Positions 37,991 to 47,022 of a DNA stretch of 47,194 nt are shown piece by piece. The stretch covers positions 1-47,194 of the forward strand of contig NCCR01000037.1 in the NCBI GenBank assembly GCA_002279765.1, in the 5' to 3' direction. Each line of letters starts with the position of its first letter. Within the stretch, counting starts at the first letter, position 1. The position numbers were made by a program, and so were the translations under genes. This stretch comes from Verrucomicrobia bacterium 12-59-8. Its GTDB lineage: Bacteria > Verrucomicrobiota > Verrucomicrobiae > Verrucomicrobiales > Verrucomicrobiaceae. The notes below the pieces were generated by a model. The model saw nothing but the letters and a program-made list of their open reading frames with translations. It did not search any database and was not told the DNA's origin.

Positions 37991-38182
37991 ATTTGGACTG
38001 CGGTCGCGCAGCGAGGAACGAGCGCAGCTACCGCTTTCGACGGGCCGATCAAACCACGCGTACCATCAAAAATTGGATGCGGGAGCCCGTGATTCCTCTC
38101 AGGCTGATCAACCCACGCGCGCCACGCGACGTTCGAAAGCGGCAGTTCCAGCCTTTCAGAGTTGCGCAGCCGCACTCCAAAT
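37991..38182. repeat. Palindromic intergenic repeat, about 190 bp
   Basis: The region between the convergent asnB and acyltransferase genes is an imperfect long inverted repeat. The outer arms (37991-38010 and 38163-38182) match at 17 of 20 positions; the inner parts (38028-38040 and 38133-38145) match at 12 of 13. Two nearly identical 14-bp direct copies (13 of 14) lie inside at 38047-38060 and 38106-38119 (GATCAA[A/C]CCACGCG). It can fold into a long hairpin. Such palindromes occur in many copies in Verrucomicrobia and Planctomycetes as I recall, but copy number cannot be seen from one window. It could act as a bidirectional terminator for the two converging operons or be a small non-coding mobile element. 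Confidence 0.7.
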
Positions 38183-38187
38183 TTGCC

Positions 38188-39225
38188 TCACGTACACCGC
38201 CGCATCTTATCACGAATCCAGCGCATGGATGGCCGCTCAATGCAGACCGAGATCAGCCAAGCCAGCGCAATCATCGCTGCAACCGTAATACCAAGACGCA
38301 GCCACGCCGAGTCCGTCACACCACCCAGCGCATTCAACAGCACCAGCCCGATGTTTTGATGAATGAGATAGAGCGGGTACGAAATCGCCCCAAAAAACAC
38401 CAGCGGCTTCGCATTGAGGAAAGGCAGCCATCCCGTCGTCGCCAGATGCAGCAGCAATCCAAAACCCAGCACGAACGCGAAATGCAGCGGAAAAGCTGCC
38501 TTCCAATACGCCAGCGCCGCGCAGGCCACCAGCACTAGCGTATGCCCAATGCTCCACGCACGCCGGCGGTGTGCATCGTATAAAATCATCCCCACGCCAA
38601 ACAGGTGAATGTAGTCGAGACTGGTCACCGCCTTGATCTTCCCCGTCAGGCGATAAACCAACGACTCCGGCTGCCCATAAGTGAGCACACCATGCACCGC
38701 AGCCGCCGCCCCCAGCCAAAGCAGCAGCACCGGAACTGTCAGTTTCTTGAAGGCCCCCAGCTTATGCAGCACCAGCATGGCCACGTAAAACAGCAGCTCA
38801 AACTCCAGCGACCAGTAAACACCATCGATCATCTCGGCACGAACAAACCGTGGCAGCATTGTGATGTTCCACAACGCATCACGCTGCGTGACCTCCATCC
38901 CCGGCAGACCATAGTTGGCAGTGACCAGCAGCGTGATCAGCGCGCAGGCCCAGAACGTCGGATACAAACGTGAAAAGCGCCCCACCGCGAAGTGCATCGC
39001 GGACCTCGCACGATCCAGCGTCATGAAGATGACAAATCCGCTGATCATGAAAAACAGATCCACTCCTGTGCCGCCATAAGGAAATTCAAACGGCGGATCG
39101 TAAAGGTGAAACGTCCAGTTCTTCGCGATGCCGCTGGTGAAATGAAACAGGATGACCGCCATGGCCGCGATACCGCGCAGAGCATCCAGTTCACCGATCC
39201 GCAGCGTGGTGTTGATCGACTTCAT
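38188..39225 (-). CDS. Acyltransferase 3 family (OafA/YrhL-like) membrane protein
   Basis: A 345-residue membrane acyltransferase that usually adds acetyl or other acyl groups to surface glycans. The N-terminus has the signature IGELDALRGIAAMAVILFHF (conserved Arg and His pair), then the FFMISGFVIFMTLDRA segment and the FSRLYPTFWACALIT helix with the conserved RxxR-like basic motif, and VYWSLEFELLFYVAM. About ten TM helices follow to the basic C-terminus (RPSMRWIRDKMRR). It overlaps the SGNH hydrolase gene by 4 bp (ATGA at 39222-39225), so the two form a coupled pair for adding and/or removing acyl groups. It is the last gene of a minus-strand run from the lpx genes, but about 200 bp of spacer separate the hydrolase from the GT4 gene. 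Confidence 0.9.
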   Translation of the reverse strand: MKSINTTLRIGELDALRGIAAMAVILFHFTSGIAKNWTFHLYDPPFEFPYGGTGVDLFFMISGFVIFMTLDRARSAMHFAVGRFSRLYPTFWACALITLLVTANYGLPGMEVTQRDALWNITMLPRFVRAEMIDGVYWSLEFELLFYVAMLVLHKLGAFKKLTVPVLLLWLGAAAAVHGVLTYGQPESLVYRLTGKIKAVTSLDYIHLFGVGMILYDAHRRRAWSIGHTLVLVACAALAYWKAAFPLHFAFVLGFGLLLHLATTGWLPFLNAKPLVFFGAISYPLYLIHQNIGLVLLNALGGVTDSAWLRLGITVAAMIALAWLISVCIERPSMRWIRDKMRRCT

Positions 39226-39923
39226 GGCAGGGCGCTCGGCAATTTGAGCACAGGCGTAAGTTCACGAGTCAGCACCACATAACCCGCCTTCGAAAGATGC
39301 AGATGATCCTCCTGATAAAGCTGCAGCCGCTGATTGCCGTCCGTTTCCAAAAATGCGGATGAGAAATCAAAGAACTCCACATTGTTCCGACCATCGAGCT
39401 TTTTGAGCCCCCCGTTGATCTCGCCAATCCAGGGACGAATCGGCGATGCCGCTTCATACACCGGCAGCAGCCCCAGCAGCACAATGCGCGTCGTCGGATG
39501 ACGCGTGTGAATGCGCTCCACAATCACTTCGATGCCACGTGTCGTATCAGCAGCGCTGAAATGCCGCCAGAAGTTATTGATGCCAATCATGAGCACCACC
39601 GTATCAGGCGACGGCCCTTCCAAAATGCCATGCTCCAGCCGCCAGAGCACATGCTGCGGCCCTTCACCACCGATTCCAAAGTTCAGCGCCTGCGCAGGTG
39701 CGATACGCATATGCCAGATTTCCTTATCCCAGCTCTCCGTGAGCGAGTCACCGATGAAAATGATTTTGGCCTGCGACTGCTTCATCGTCTCGGCCTGCTG
39801 CTTCAACATGCTCGCCCAATACTCCGTGTCATCGCGCGGCGCAGGCAGCCACGTCACCTCCGCTGCATGAACCCACGTGGCGGCAAGACAGAACAGACCG
39901 ATAAGATGTCGGAACAATGACAT
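39222..39923 (-). CDS. Exported SGNH/GDSL hydrolase
   Basis: A 233-residue hydrolase with a signal peptide (MSLFRHLIGLFCLAATWVHA). It has all four SGNH blocks: block I IIFIGDSLTESWD (nucleophile Ser about residue 60), block II with the oxyanion Gly in NFGIGGEGPQHVLWRLEHG, block III GINNFWRHF with the Asn, and block V EDHLHLSKAGY with the catalytic Asp and His. It resembles PAF-acetylhydrolase-type members. In the cell envelope such enzymes often remove O-acetyl or acyl groups from glycans, which fits the acyltransferase gene that overlaps its 3' end. Substrate not determinable. Confidence 0.9.
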   Translation of the reverse strand: MSLFRHLIGLFCLAATWVHAAEVTWLPAPRDDTEYWASMLKQQAETMKQSQAKIIFIGDSLTESWDKEIWHMRIAPAQALNFGIGGEGPQHVLWRLEHGILEGPSPDTVVLMIGINNFWRHFSAADTTRGIEVIVERIHTRHPTTRIVLLGLLPVYEAASPIRPWIGEINGGLKKLDGRNNVEFFDFSSAFLETDGNQRLQLYQEDHLHLSKAGYVVLTRELTPVLKLPSALP

Positions 39924-40140
39924 GGAAGCTGAAAGGCTAAGCCCCTGCGCTCACAAGATCAAGCTGTGTGGCAACGCAACCGCAATGTGTGAACAAATCA
40001 CAGGCCGCCCCAGCGCTGTTCCGTTGTCCCGGCTTTAGCCGGTTCTGGGTGGCGCGCCCTGAACTGCCATCCCAGATTTCCACCAGCATTGAGGCGGGCG
40101 TTTTCAAAAAGGAGTTTTCACACAGCCTGTGAAGGCGGGA
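39924..40140. other. Intergenic spacer with a short perfect palindrome
   Basis: A 217-bp stretch between two minus-strand genes (GT4 stop at 40141 and hydrolase start at 39923). It has a 14-bp palindrome at 40029-40042 (CCGGCT/AGCCGG arms with a TT centre) and the complementary 8-mers TCACAGGC (39998-40005) and GCCTGTGA (40125-40132). No open frame with family features is seen. It could hold a terminator for the GT4 gene and a promoter for the hydrolase-acyltransferase pair; there is no T-run to support a classical intrinsic terminator. Confidence 0.4.
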
Positions 40141-41301
40141 CTACAGAACAGCGTTGGGCAACAGCACCACCTTCTGCTCGTATTCACGCTCCACAGCACC
40201 AAAACAAGCGGCCTGGCTGAACCTCGATTCCGCGATCTCCCGGTGGTTCGAAGGCCTCACCAGTTCACGATCCTGCACCCATTGTCCGATCACATCAGCA
40301 AAGCCGTCCCCATTCTCTTTGGCCGCCGACCAGCAATGCGACAGCCCCATTTCCGTGAAGTCATTGTTTCCCGGCACCTGGCTCAAAATCACCGGCAAAT
40401 CACAGGCCAGCGCCTCCAGCACGGCAAAGGACAACCCTTCGTAGCGTGACGTCAGGATCATCCCATCCAGCGCCTGATAAAACGACAACGGCTCGGACAG
40501 GTAGGTCTGGCGAATGATGCGCGAACGAATGCCCAGTTGATCAGCCAGAGCCGCACACTCCCCAGAGAGTTCGCCATCGCCAAGATGATAGAGCCACAGC
40601 TCGGGCCTGCTTTGGCAGGCTTTGGCAAAGGCGCGATACAGCGTCAGCGGATCTTTCTGAAACGCCAGTCGCCCCACCGATCCCAGCAGGATGGCCTCCG
40701 CAGGAACACCCAGCGCCGCACGAATTTCCTGCCGCCTCGATGCATCCGCAGGCCGAAACCGCAAGCAGTCCACCGGATTGGCGATCAAGCGCAGTCGCGC
40801 CTGCGGAATCTTCAAGGTGTTCGCGGCAAACGCCCGCTCTCCTGCAGAAAGGTTGATCGTCGTTCCCACGCGCCCAAGCACCGTCTCGACAGTATTGAAT
40901 AACAGGGACTTCATCCCGCTCTTGCCTGACAGTCCGTAATAAGCATGCGGCGTGTAGAAAACCGGCCGCCGCACACCCAGCCAGACCAGCGCACGCGCCA
41001 GCGCGCCCGCCTTGGAACTGTGCGCATGGATCACATCCGGCTGCGCCTCCATCACCAGCCTGCGCAGCTTCAGCATTGCCGCCACATCACCCGGACCGGG
41101 CGCATTGCTCACGCCAAGATTGACCGTCTTTCCACCAGCGGCGGAGACCTTCACAACAAGTTGCGTCAACCGGTCCGAACCCCGCACATCCGAATAGGCC
41201 AGATGAATGCGATGACCGCGTTCGAGCAAAAACGACGCCATTGCCTCGACGTGCCGGAACACGCCATCAACTCCAGGCTCGGTGACTAGAAGGATTTGCA
41301 T
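40141..41301 (-). CDS. GT4 family glycosyltransferase
   Basis: A 386-residue GT-B fold glycosyltransferase. The N-terminus reads MQILLVTEPGVDGVFRHVEAM (the Gly/Val-rich acceptor loop), then QPDVIHAHSSKAGALARALVWLG, VFYTPHAYYGLSGK, NLSAGERAFAANTL and VGRLAFQKDPLTLYRAF (nucleotide-binding Arg/Lys), LYHLGDGELSGE and the donor E-x7-E region YEGLSFAVLEALACDLPVI. ATG 41301 is preferred over a start 8 codons upstream because it gives the usual first strand. It lies 73 bp downstream of lpxA on the same strand and may be in that operon, hinting at a core-oligosaccharide or O-chain role. Sugar specificity is unknown. Confidence 0.88.
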   Translation of the reverse strand: MQILLVTEPGVDGVFRHVEAMASFLLERGHRIHLAYSDVRGSDRLTQLVVKVSAAGGKTVNLGVSNAPGPGDVAAMLKLRRLVMEAQPDVIHAHSSKAGALARALVWLGVRRPVFYTPHAYYGLSGKSGMKSLLFNTVETVLGRVGTTINLSAGERAFAANTLKIPQARLRLIANPVDCLRFRPADASRRQEIRAALGVPAEAILLGSVGRLAFQKDPLTLYRAFAKACQSRPELWLYHLGDGELSGECAALADQLGIRSRIIRQTYLSEPLSFYQALDGMILTSRYEGLSFAVLEALACDLPVILSQVPGNNDFTEMGLSHCWSAAKENGDGFADVIGQWVQDRELVRPSNHREIAESRFSQAACFGAVEREYEQKVVLLPNAVL

Positions 41302-41374
41302 CGAAGAAAGCCAATTTAGCACCATTCAGCACCGGCACGAAAGCAAGGATGCAATCTGTTGCAAGATTACCGCC

Positions 41375-42178
41375 TCACTTTTCTTCGTCGGCTTCAGCTT
41401 TGCCGCCGGGGATAATGCCGCGCTTGGTCGTGGCGACGAAATCGGTGAAAGCGCCAGCCTCAGGCGTCAGCGTTTCTGCGCGGAGTTCCTCGACCGCCTG
41501 GGCGTTGTTCAAACCACAGCGATAGACTTTGCGAAACGCTTCACGCAGGGAACGCATCTGCTCACGGGTGAAACCCGCGCGCTGCAGGCCCACAATGTTC
41601 AATCCACGCGCACGGGCCGGATTGCCATCAGCAGTGCAGTAGGGCGGGATGTCCTGTACTACTTTGGCGCAGCCCCCAATGATCGACCGTGTGCCGATCC
41701 GGCAAAACTGATGCACCGCGGTCAGACCACCAATGATGACGTGGTCTTCGACAACCACATGCCCTGCGAGCGTGCCGTTATTGGAAAAGATGACGTGATT
41801 GCCAACGATGCAGTCATGCGCGATGTGGACGTAAGAGAGGAAGTTGTTGTGGCTGCCGATGACCGTCTTGTCCCCAGCAGACGTAGCACGGTGCACGGAG
41901 CAGAACTCACGGAATGTGTTGCCATCACCCACTTCCAGCCAAGTCGGCTCGGCGGAGTATTTCAAATCCTGCGTCTGCTGACCGATGGAGCCATAAGCGA
42001 AGAATTTGTTGTTCTTCCCAATCTTCGACGGCCCCATGACCGTCACATGGTGCTGCAGCCAGCAGCCATCCCCAAGCTCCACGTCCGCACCAATGATGCA
42101 GTAAGGACCAATATGGACATCCGCACCGATCTTGGCGGACGGATCAATGATGGCAGTCGGGTGAATCGAGGCGGGCAT
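41375..42178 (-). CDS. lpxA: UDP-N-acetylglucosamine O-acyltransferase
   Basis: A 267-residue LpxA, the first enzyme of lipid A synthesis; it moves a 3-hydroxyacyl group from acyl-ACP to UDP-GlcNAc (cytosolic trimer). The N-terminal left-handed beta-helix shows hexapeptide repeats (IHPTAIIDPSAKIGADVHIG...). The catalytic His lies in NFLSYVHIAHDCIVGNH, and GGLTAVHQFCRIG and the C-terminal helical domain (FTREQMRSLREAFRKVYR) are standard. Length is normal (about 260). It begins 18 bp after the lpxC-fabZ stop on the same strand, so the two genes almost certainly form one unit. Confidence 0.97.
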   Translation of the reverse strand: MPASIHPTAIIDPSAKIGADVHIGPYCIIGADVELGDGCWLQHHVTVMGPSKIGKNNKFFAYGSIGQQTQDLKYSAEPTWLEVGDGNTFREFCSVHRATSAGDKTVIGSHNNFLSYVHIAHDCIVGNHVIFSNNGTLAGHVVVEDHVIIGGLTAVHQFCRIGTRSIIGGCAKVVQDIPPYCTADGNPARARGLNIVGLQRAGFTREQMRSLREAFRKVYRCGLNNAQAVEELRAETLTPEAGAFTDFVATTKRGIIPGGKAEADEEK

Positions 42179-42196
42179 GCGTGAACAATCTATCTT

Positions 42197-43516
42197 TTAG
42201 CGATCCACCACGCTGAACATCAGCTCAGCCTCAGAGACAACCACTCCGTTGACACTGCAACGGCCGATGCCACTGGCGATGCTGCGCTTGGTCTTGAGAA
42301 TCTCTGTTTCGATGAGAAGAGTGTCACCGGGAAGCACCGGCCTGCGCCACTTCACATTGTTGGCACTCATGAAGTAGCCAATCTTGCCCTGATTACCAGG
42401 CATGCGCAGCAGCACGATGCTGGCGACCTGCGCCATCGCTTCGAGTTGCAGCACGCCGGGCATGATCGGATGGCCGGGGAAATGCCCCTGGAAGTACGGC
42501 TCGTTGATCGTGACATTCTTGATCCCGGTGCATTTCGATTCGCCTTCGAAGCCGATGATGCGGTCCACCAGCAGGAACGGATACCGATGCGGCAGGATGT
42601 TCATCACCTCGTTGATGTCGAGGACGGCCTCACCACCGGGGATGTGCACCGGCGCCGGCACCATGCTGCGCATCTGGTTGTACTGCGCCACAATGGCGCG
42701 TGCCAACTCCGTGTTCGGCCCGTGACCGGGACGCACCGCAATAACGTGGCCTTGGATGCGTTTGCCGGAGAGCATCAGATCTCCCACGATGTCGAGAATC
42801 TTGTGGCGCACGAACTCGTCCGTAAAGCGCAGCGGCTGCTTTGAGAGCAGTGTGTCCCCACGAATGACGACCGCGGCTTCGAGCGTGCCGCCCTTGATAA
42901 GCCCCTTCTCCATCAGCGGTGCGATGTCCTCGTAGTACACAAAGGTGCGCGCAGCCGCGATTTCCTTCTCGTAGGTTTCCGGGTTGATCTCGGTGCTGAA
43001 ATACTGCGTGAAGCGCCCGCCGGGACCGACGTTGGTGCATGAGATGCGGAATTTTTTATCAGGAACAATGGTCAGGATCGTGCCGTCACGGGTTTCCTGG
43101 TAGATCGGCTCGCGCACTTCGAAAACCTTGCGCGCTTCCTTTTGCTCCTGGAGTCCGGCGGACTTGATCAGTTCCACAAAGGGCATCGAGCTGCCGTCGG
43201 CGATGGGCGGCTCATTGGCATCCATCTCGATGATCGCATTGTCCACGCCCATGCCCGCGAGCGCGGAGATGACGTGCTCGACGGTGTGTACATTGACGCC
43301 GCCTTCGGCAATGGTGGTGGCACGCTCCACCTTCTGGACTTTCTCGACCAGCGCCGGGATGAAGGGTTTGTCCTCCAAGTCGATGCGGCGAAATTTGAAA
43401 CCAAAATTCTCCGGTGCGGGTTGGAGGGTGAGTGTGACCTGTTCGCCGGTGTGCAGCGAGGTGCCCGTCATCGAGACGGACTTGGCGAGGGTATGCTGAC
43501 GATCAGAGGCGGCCAT
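42197..43516 (-). CDS. lpxC-fabZ: Bifunctional LpxC-FabZ: UDP-3-O-acyl-GlcNAc deacetylase / 3-hydroxyacyl-ACP dehydratase
   Basis: A 439-residue fusion. Residues about 5-290 are LpxC, the Zn2+ deacetylase that commits UDP-3-O-acyl-GlcNAc to lipid A: SMTGTSLHTGEQVTLTLQPA, the first Zn His in GVNVHTVEHVISAL, a TNVGPGGRFTQYF-like insert, GTLEAAVVIRGD, and the other Zn ligands in FVRHKILDIVGDLMLSG. Residues about 295-439 are FabZ: NILPHRYPFLLVDRI (active His), FQGHFPGHPIMPGVLQLEAMAQ (active Glu) and VKWRRPVLPGDTL. Fusion is known in Bacteroidetes and several PVC members, joining fatty-acid and lipid A synthesis. Start at ATG 43516; a GTG 4 codons upstream is possible. lpxA follows after 18 bp. 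Confidence 0.96.
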   Translation of the reverse strand: MAASDRQHTLAKSVSMTGTSLHTGEQVTLTLQPAPENFGFKFRRIDLEDKPFIPALVEKVQKVERATTIAEGGVNVHTVEHVISALAGMGVDNAIIEMDANEPPIADGSSMPFVELIKSAGLQEQKEARKVFEVREPIYQETRDGTILTIVPDKKFRISCTNVGPGGRFTQYFSTEINPETYEKEIAAARTFVYYEDIAPLMEKGLIKGGTLEAAVVIRGDTLLSKQPLRFTDEFVRHKILDIVGDLMLSGKRIQGHVIAVRPGHGPNTELARAIVAQYNQMRSMVPAPVHIPGGEAVLDINEVMNILPHRYPFLLVDRIIGFEGESKCTGIKNVTINEPYFQGHFPGHPIMPGVLQLEAMAQVASIVLLRMPGNQGKIGYFMSANNVKWRRPVLPGDTLLIETEILKTKRSIASGIGRCSVNGVVVSEAELMFSVVDR

Positions 43517-43613
43517 AGGCGGGAGCACGTTTGTTAGCGTCTCGGCCCGGTGGGGTCAAAGGGAATTGCTGGGGGCTCACCTCCCGTCATTGGACTAATG
43601 CTGATACCCGACG

Positions 43614-44855
43614 CTACTTCTTCCCGATGCACCACAGGTGCTTGTATCCACGGATAAAAAGCTGGCCATCGCTCACCGCGATGGAGCCGATGATTTTCTC
43701 ACCGAGCGAATTGGTGGCAAGCAGCTCGAATTTCGGACTGGCCTTGAAAACGAAACAATCGCCGATTTGATTCGCCGCGTAGCATTTCCCATCGGCGCTC
43801 AATACCAGCGAAGACCAGTTGTTCCCCTTGAGACGCTCCTGAAAGACCACCGCACCCGTCTTGAGGTCCCGGCACTCGGCGATCCCGCCATCACTCAGGA
43901 TGTAATGGTAGCCATCATGCACCACCCCGCTGCCGATGCGCTGGCTCACTTTCGGCATTTGCCAGACACGGTTTTTCTCCGTCACATCCCCATCGCCACC
44001 AGTCTTCACCGCCAGCGCAGCACCATTGTAGCCGCTCATCGCAATCATCACCCCGTCGGCAAACAGCGGCGAATTATAAACGAGGTTCGTCAGCCCGCCG
44101 GATGTCCACAGCTCTTTGCCAGTCGCCGGATCAAAGGCGCAGGCACGCGTGGGGTAGCACATCAGCAGTTCATCTCGTGAGCCGGATTTGCGCAGCAGCG
44201 GATCACACCACGCCCCCAGCCACTTCTTGTCCTCCCCTTCACCAGAGGCACCGCCAGTCTCGCGGTGCTGCCAGATCGTTTTCCCCGTCTTTTTGTCGAA
44301 GCTGTATAGCACCGTGTTCTCGCCGGGCCCGAAATTCAGGAACACGCGCTCCCCCGCGAGCACAGGCGAAGTCCCGCTGCCCCAGATGTGATGCAGTTTG
44401 CCCAGGTCCGTGCGCTTCCACAGCTCCTTCCCGCTCATGTCGTAGCAATACACCCCCGCAGAGGCGAAGAACACGATCACCCGCTCGCCATCCGTCGCGG
44501 GTGAGCCCGAGCAGTACGGATTCGTGCCATGCGTCAGTTCTGGCTCCCGGTACGTCGTGCCCGCTTCCCACAGTTTTTTGCCCGTCTTTTTATCAAAACA
44601 CAGCAGCAGCCGCTTCCCCTCCTTCTCGATGGCCTGCGTCACCAGCACCTTGTCCCCCCACACCACCGGAGTAGAATTCCCTCGGTCAGGCAGTTCCACC
44701 TTCCACACCACATTCTCCGTCTGACTCCACTTTTCCGGCAGCTTCGACTCCTCACTCGTGCCGTCCCCGTTCGCCCCGCGCCACATCGGCCAGTTCTCGG
44801 CATGCAGCGGGACAATCGAGAAAAAGGCAAGGATCAGCGAGAGCGTGTGTTTCAT
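43614..44855 (-). CDS. Secreted PQQ-like beta-propeller protein
   Basis: A 413-residue exported protein: signal peptide MKHTLSLILAFFSIVPLHA, then a mature start ENWPMWRGANGDGTSEESKLPEKW, a very common opening in Planctomycetes and Verrucomicrobia quinoprotein-like proteins. Repeated blades carry the PQQ-repeat motif: CFDKKTGKKLWEAG, CYDMSGKELWKRT, SFDKKTGKTIWQHRE and FDPATGKELWTSGG. BamB-like and alcohol-dehydrogenase-like proteins share this fold. Residues that would hold PQQ are not clear, so it is probably a structural or binding protein rather than a proven enzyme. It lies 97 bp upstream of lpxC-fabZ on the same strand; operon membership is uncertain. Confidence 0.85.
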   Translation of the reverse strand: MKHTLSLILAFFSIVPLHAENWPMWRGANGDGTSEESKLPEKWSQTENVVWKVELPDRGNSTPVVWGDKVLVTQAIEKEGKRLLLCFDKKTGKKLWEAGTTYREPELTHGTNPYCSGSPATDGERVIVFFASAGVYCYDMSGKELWKRTDLGKLHHIWGSGTSPVLAGERVFLNFGPGENTVLYSFDKKTGKTIWQHRETGGASGEGEDKKWLGAWCDPLLRKSGSRDELLMCYPTRACAFDPATGKELWTSGGLTNLVYNSPLFADGVMIAMSGYNGAALAVKTGGDGDVTEKNRVWQMPKVSQRIGSGVVHDGYHYILSDGGIAECRDLKTGAVVFQERLKGNNWSSLVLSADGKCYAANQIGDCFVFKASPKFELLATNSLGEKIIGSIAVSDGQLFIRGYKHLWCIGKK

Positions 44856-44952
44856 GGTGGTTGGGTGGGAGGCTGATAAAACGTAAGCCAGCAGGCATTC
44901 ATGTCATTTCCGCCATCGCTGCCTGTAGAACCACCCTACCGAATCATGATGA

Positions 44953-44983
44953 GGGAAACATCACTTGTGACGTGATGTTTCCC
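44953..44983. terminator. Strong hairpin, possible terminator after the acs gene
   Basis: Perfect 12-bp inverted repeat (GGGAAACATCAC at 44953-44964 and GTGATGTTTCCC at 44972-44983) with a 7-base loop, 26 bp past the acs stop on the minus strand. No T-run follows on either strand, so a classical intrinsic terminator is not confirmed; it may be a weak terminator, an mRNA-stabilising hairpin or a protein-binding site. Confidence 0.45.
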
Positions 44984-45009
44984 CCTCCTGAAATCCTTAA
45001 CCATCCGAA

Positions 45010-47022
45010 TCAATCCTCGCCACCCGCAGCAAGCTGCGCAATGACGTTGATGTCTTCCAGCGTTGTGGTGTCGCCTTTGATCAGTTCGCCGGCGGCGATC
45101 TGCTTCAGCAGACGGCGCATGATCTTGCCGGAGCGCGTCTTCGGCAGAGCCGCAGCAAAGCGAACCTCGTCCGGTGTGGCCACAGGGCCGATGACTTTAC
45201 GCACGTGGCGCTTCAACTCTTCGCCGAGTTCGCGGCCAGACTTGATGCCTTCCTTCACAGTCACAAAACACACGACGCCCTGGCCCTTCATTTCGTCAGG
45301 ACGGCCCACCACAGCGGCTTCCGCCACGGATGGGTGGGAAACGAGGGCACTTTCGACTTCGGCGGTTCCGAGGCGATGACCGGCAACGTTGAGCACGTCG
45401 TCGATGCGGCCGATGATCCAGAAATTGCCCTGCTTGTCGCGGCGGGCTCCGTCTCCGGCAAAGTACCAGCCTTTGAACTCGCTCCAGTAGGCGTCCTGAT
45501 AGCGCGTTTTGTCACCCCAGATGCCGCGCAGCATAGAAGGCCACGGTTTGCGGATGACGAGTTTGCCCTGCTCATTGACTCCGACTTCCTTGCCGAGGTC
45601 ATCGACAATGGCGGCATCCACCCCAAAGAAGGGCAGTGTGGCGGTGCCTGGCGTGGTTGGTGTGGCACCAGGAAGCGGCGTGATCATGTGACCGCCGGTC
45701 TCCGTCTGCCACCAGGTGTCAACGATGGGGCATTTGCCGCCGCCGACCTTATTGTAGTACCACATCCAGGCTTCCGGATTGATCGGCTCACCCACGGTGC
45801 CCAGCAGGCGTAGGCTGCTGAGATCGTGCTTCTTCAGCCAATCGTCCCCCCATTTCATGAAGGCGCGGATCGCCGTCGGGGCGGTGTAGAACACGGTGAC
45901 AGCGTATTCTTCGATGATCTTCCAGAAGCGGTCGTTCTCAGGCCAGTTCGGAGCACCTTCAAACATGAGCGAGGTGGCACCCATGGCTAGCGGACCATAG
46001 ACCATGTAGGTGTGGCCGGTGACCCAGCCGATATCGGCGGTGCACCAGTACACATCATCGTCGCGCAGATCGAAGACGTATTTGCAGGTCATCTGCGCGT
46101 GCAGTAAGTAACCGCCCGTGGTGTGCAGAATGCCCTTCGGCTTGCCGGTGCTGCCGCTGGTGTAAAGAATGAACAGAGGCGACTCGGCATCCATCGCCAC
46201 CGGGGCGCAGTGAGCGTCCACGTATTCGAGTTCGCGATGCCACCAGACGTCGCGTCCTTCCTCGATGTGTACATCCTGACTGGTGCGCCTGTACACAATC
46301 ACCGTCTCTACAGGCGTATCATTACCTTTGAGGGCGTCATCGACATTCTTCTTCAAGGGCACCACGGTGCCGCGCCGGTAGCCACCATCAGCGGTGATGA
46401 TGATCTTCGCACCACAGTCCAGCACGCGGTCCTTGATCGATTCGGCGCTGAAGCCGCCGAAGATCACGCTGTGCATCGCGCCGATGCGGGTGCAGGCCAG
46501 CATGGCGATGGCGGCCTCGGGAATCATCGGCATGTAGATGATGACACGGTCGCCTTTCTTGACCTTGTGGCGCTTCAGAACGTTGGCAAAACGGCAGACT
46601 TCACGATGGAGCTGCTGGTAGGTAAGTACGCGCTTTTCACCAGGCTCGCCTTCCCAGATCAGAGCGGCCTTGGTCTTGCGCGGGCCGTCGAGATGGCGGT
46701 CGAGGCAGTTCTCGCTGACGTTGAGCTTGCCGCCGATGAACCACTTGGCGTTCGGGCATTTCCAGTCGAGCACCTTGGTGAAAGGCTTGGTCCAGAGCAG
46801 CTCTTTGGCTTCACGTCCGAAGAACTTGTCAGGATGCTTGATCGACTCCTCATGCATCTTTTTGTACTGCGCCATCGAGCTGATGCGCGCTTTCTTGGAG
46901 AATTCTGCGCTCGGCTTGAAAACCCGGCTTTCAGTCATCAAGGATTTGGAACTGCTGCCGGCATTGGCGGTGGTTTTGGCAGCTTTTTTGGGGGCGGTTT
47001 TGGCGGCGGCTTTCTTGCTCAT
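45010..47022 (-). CDS. acs: Acetyl-CoA synthetase, AMP-forming, with Lys/Ala-rich N-terminal tail
   Basis: A 670-residue AMP-forming acetate-CoA ligase: acetate + ATP + CoA to acetyl-CoA + AMP + PPi. P-loop-like [20 protein letters not shown], the A5 motif [16 protein letters not shown], hinge region [30 protein letters not shown], and the acetylation-regulated Lys in [13 protein letters not shown] are all present. Length is about 20 residues above average because of an N-terminal extension rich in Lys and Ala ([19 protein letters not shown]). The start is ATG 47020-47022; an ATG at 46938 ([13 protein letters not shown]) would remove the extension and give a conventional N-terminus. Conserved codons upstream to 47142 are not family-like. 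The lysine in PKTRSGK suggests control by reversible acetylation as in other bacteria. Confidence 0.95.
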   Translation of the reverse strand: MSKKAAAKTAPKKAAKTTANAGSSSKSLMTESRVFKPSAEFSKKARISSMAQYKKMHEESIKHPDKFFGREAKELLWTKPFTKVLDWKCPNAKWFIGGKLNVSENCLDRHLDGPRKTKAALIWEGEPGEKRVLTYQQLHREVCRFANVLKRHKVKKGDRVIIYMPMIPEAAIAMLACTRIGAMHSVIFGGFSAESIKDRVLDCGAKIIITADGGYRRGTVVPLKKNVDDALKGNDTPVETVIVYRRTSQDVHIEEGRDVWWHRELEYVDAHCAPVAMDAESPLFILYTSGSTGKPKGILHTTGGYLLHAQMTCKYVFDLRDDDVYWCTADIGWVTGHTYMVYGPLAMGATSLMFEGAPNWPENDRFWKIIEEYAVTVFYTAPTAIRAFMKWGDDWLKKHDLSSLRLLGTVGEPINPEAWMWYYNKVGGGKCPIVDTWWQTETGGHMITPLPGATPTTPGTATLPFFGVDAAIVDDLGKEVGVNEQGKLVIRKPWPSMLRGIWGDKTRYQDAYWSEFKGWYFAGDGARRDKQGNFWIIGRIDDVLNVAGHRLGTAEVESALVSHPSVAEAAVVGRPDEMKGQGVVCFVTVKEGIKSGRELGEELKRHVRKVIGPVATPDEVRFAAALPKTRSGKIMRRLLKQIAAGELIKGDTTTLEDINVIAQLAAGGED

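Noticed and set aside
41282..42184. A 300-codon plus-strand open frame opposite lpxA
   Set aside because: lpxA on the minus strand is unambiguous (hexapeptide repeats, catalytic His); the other frame has no domain.
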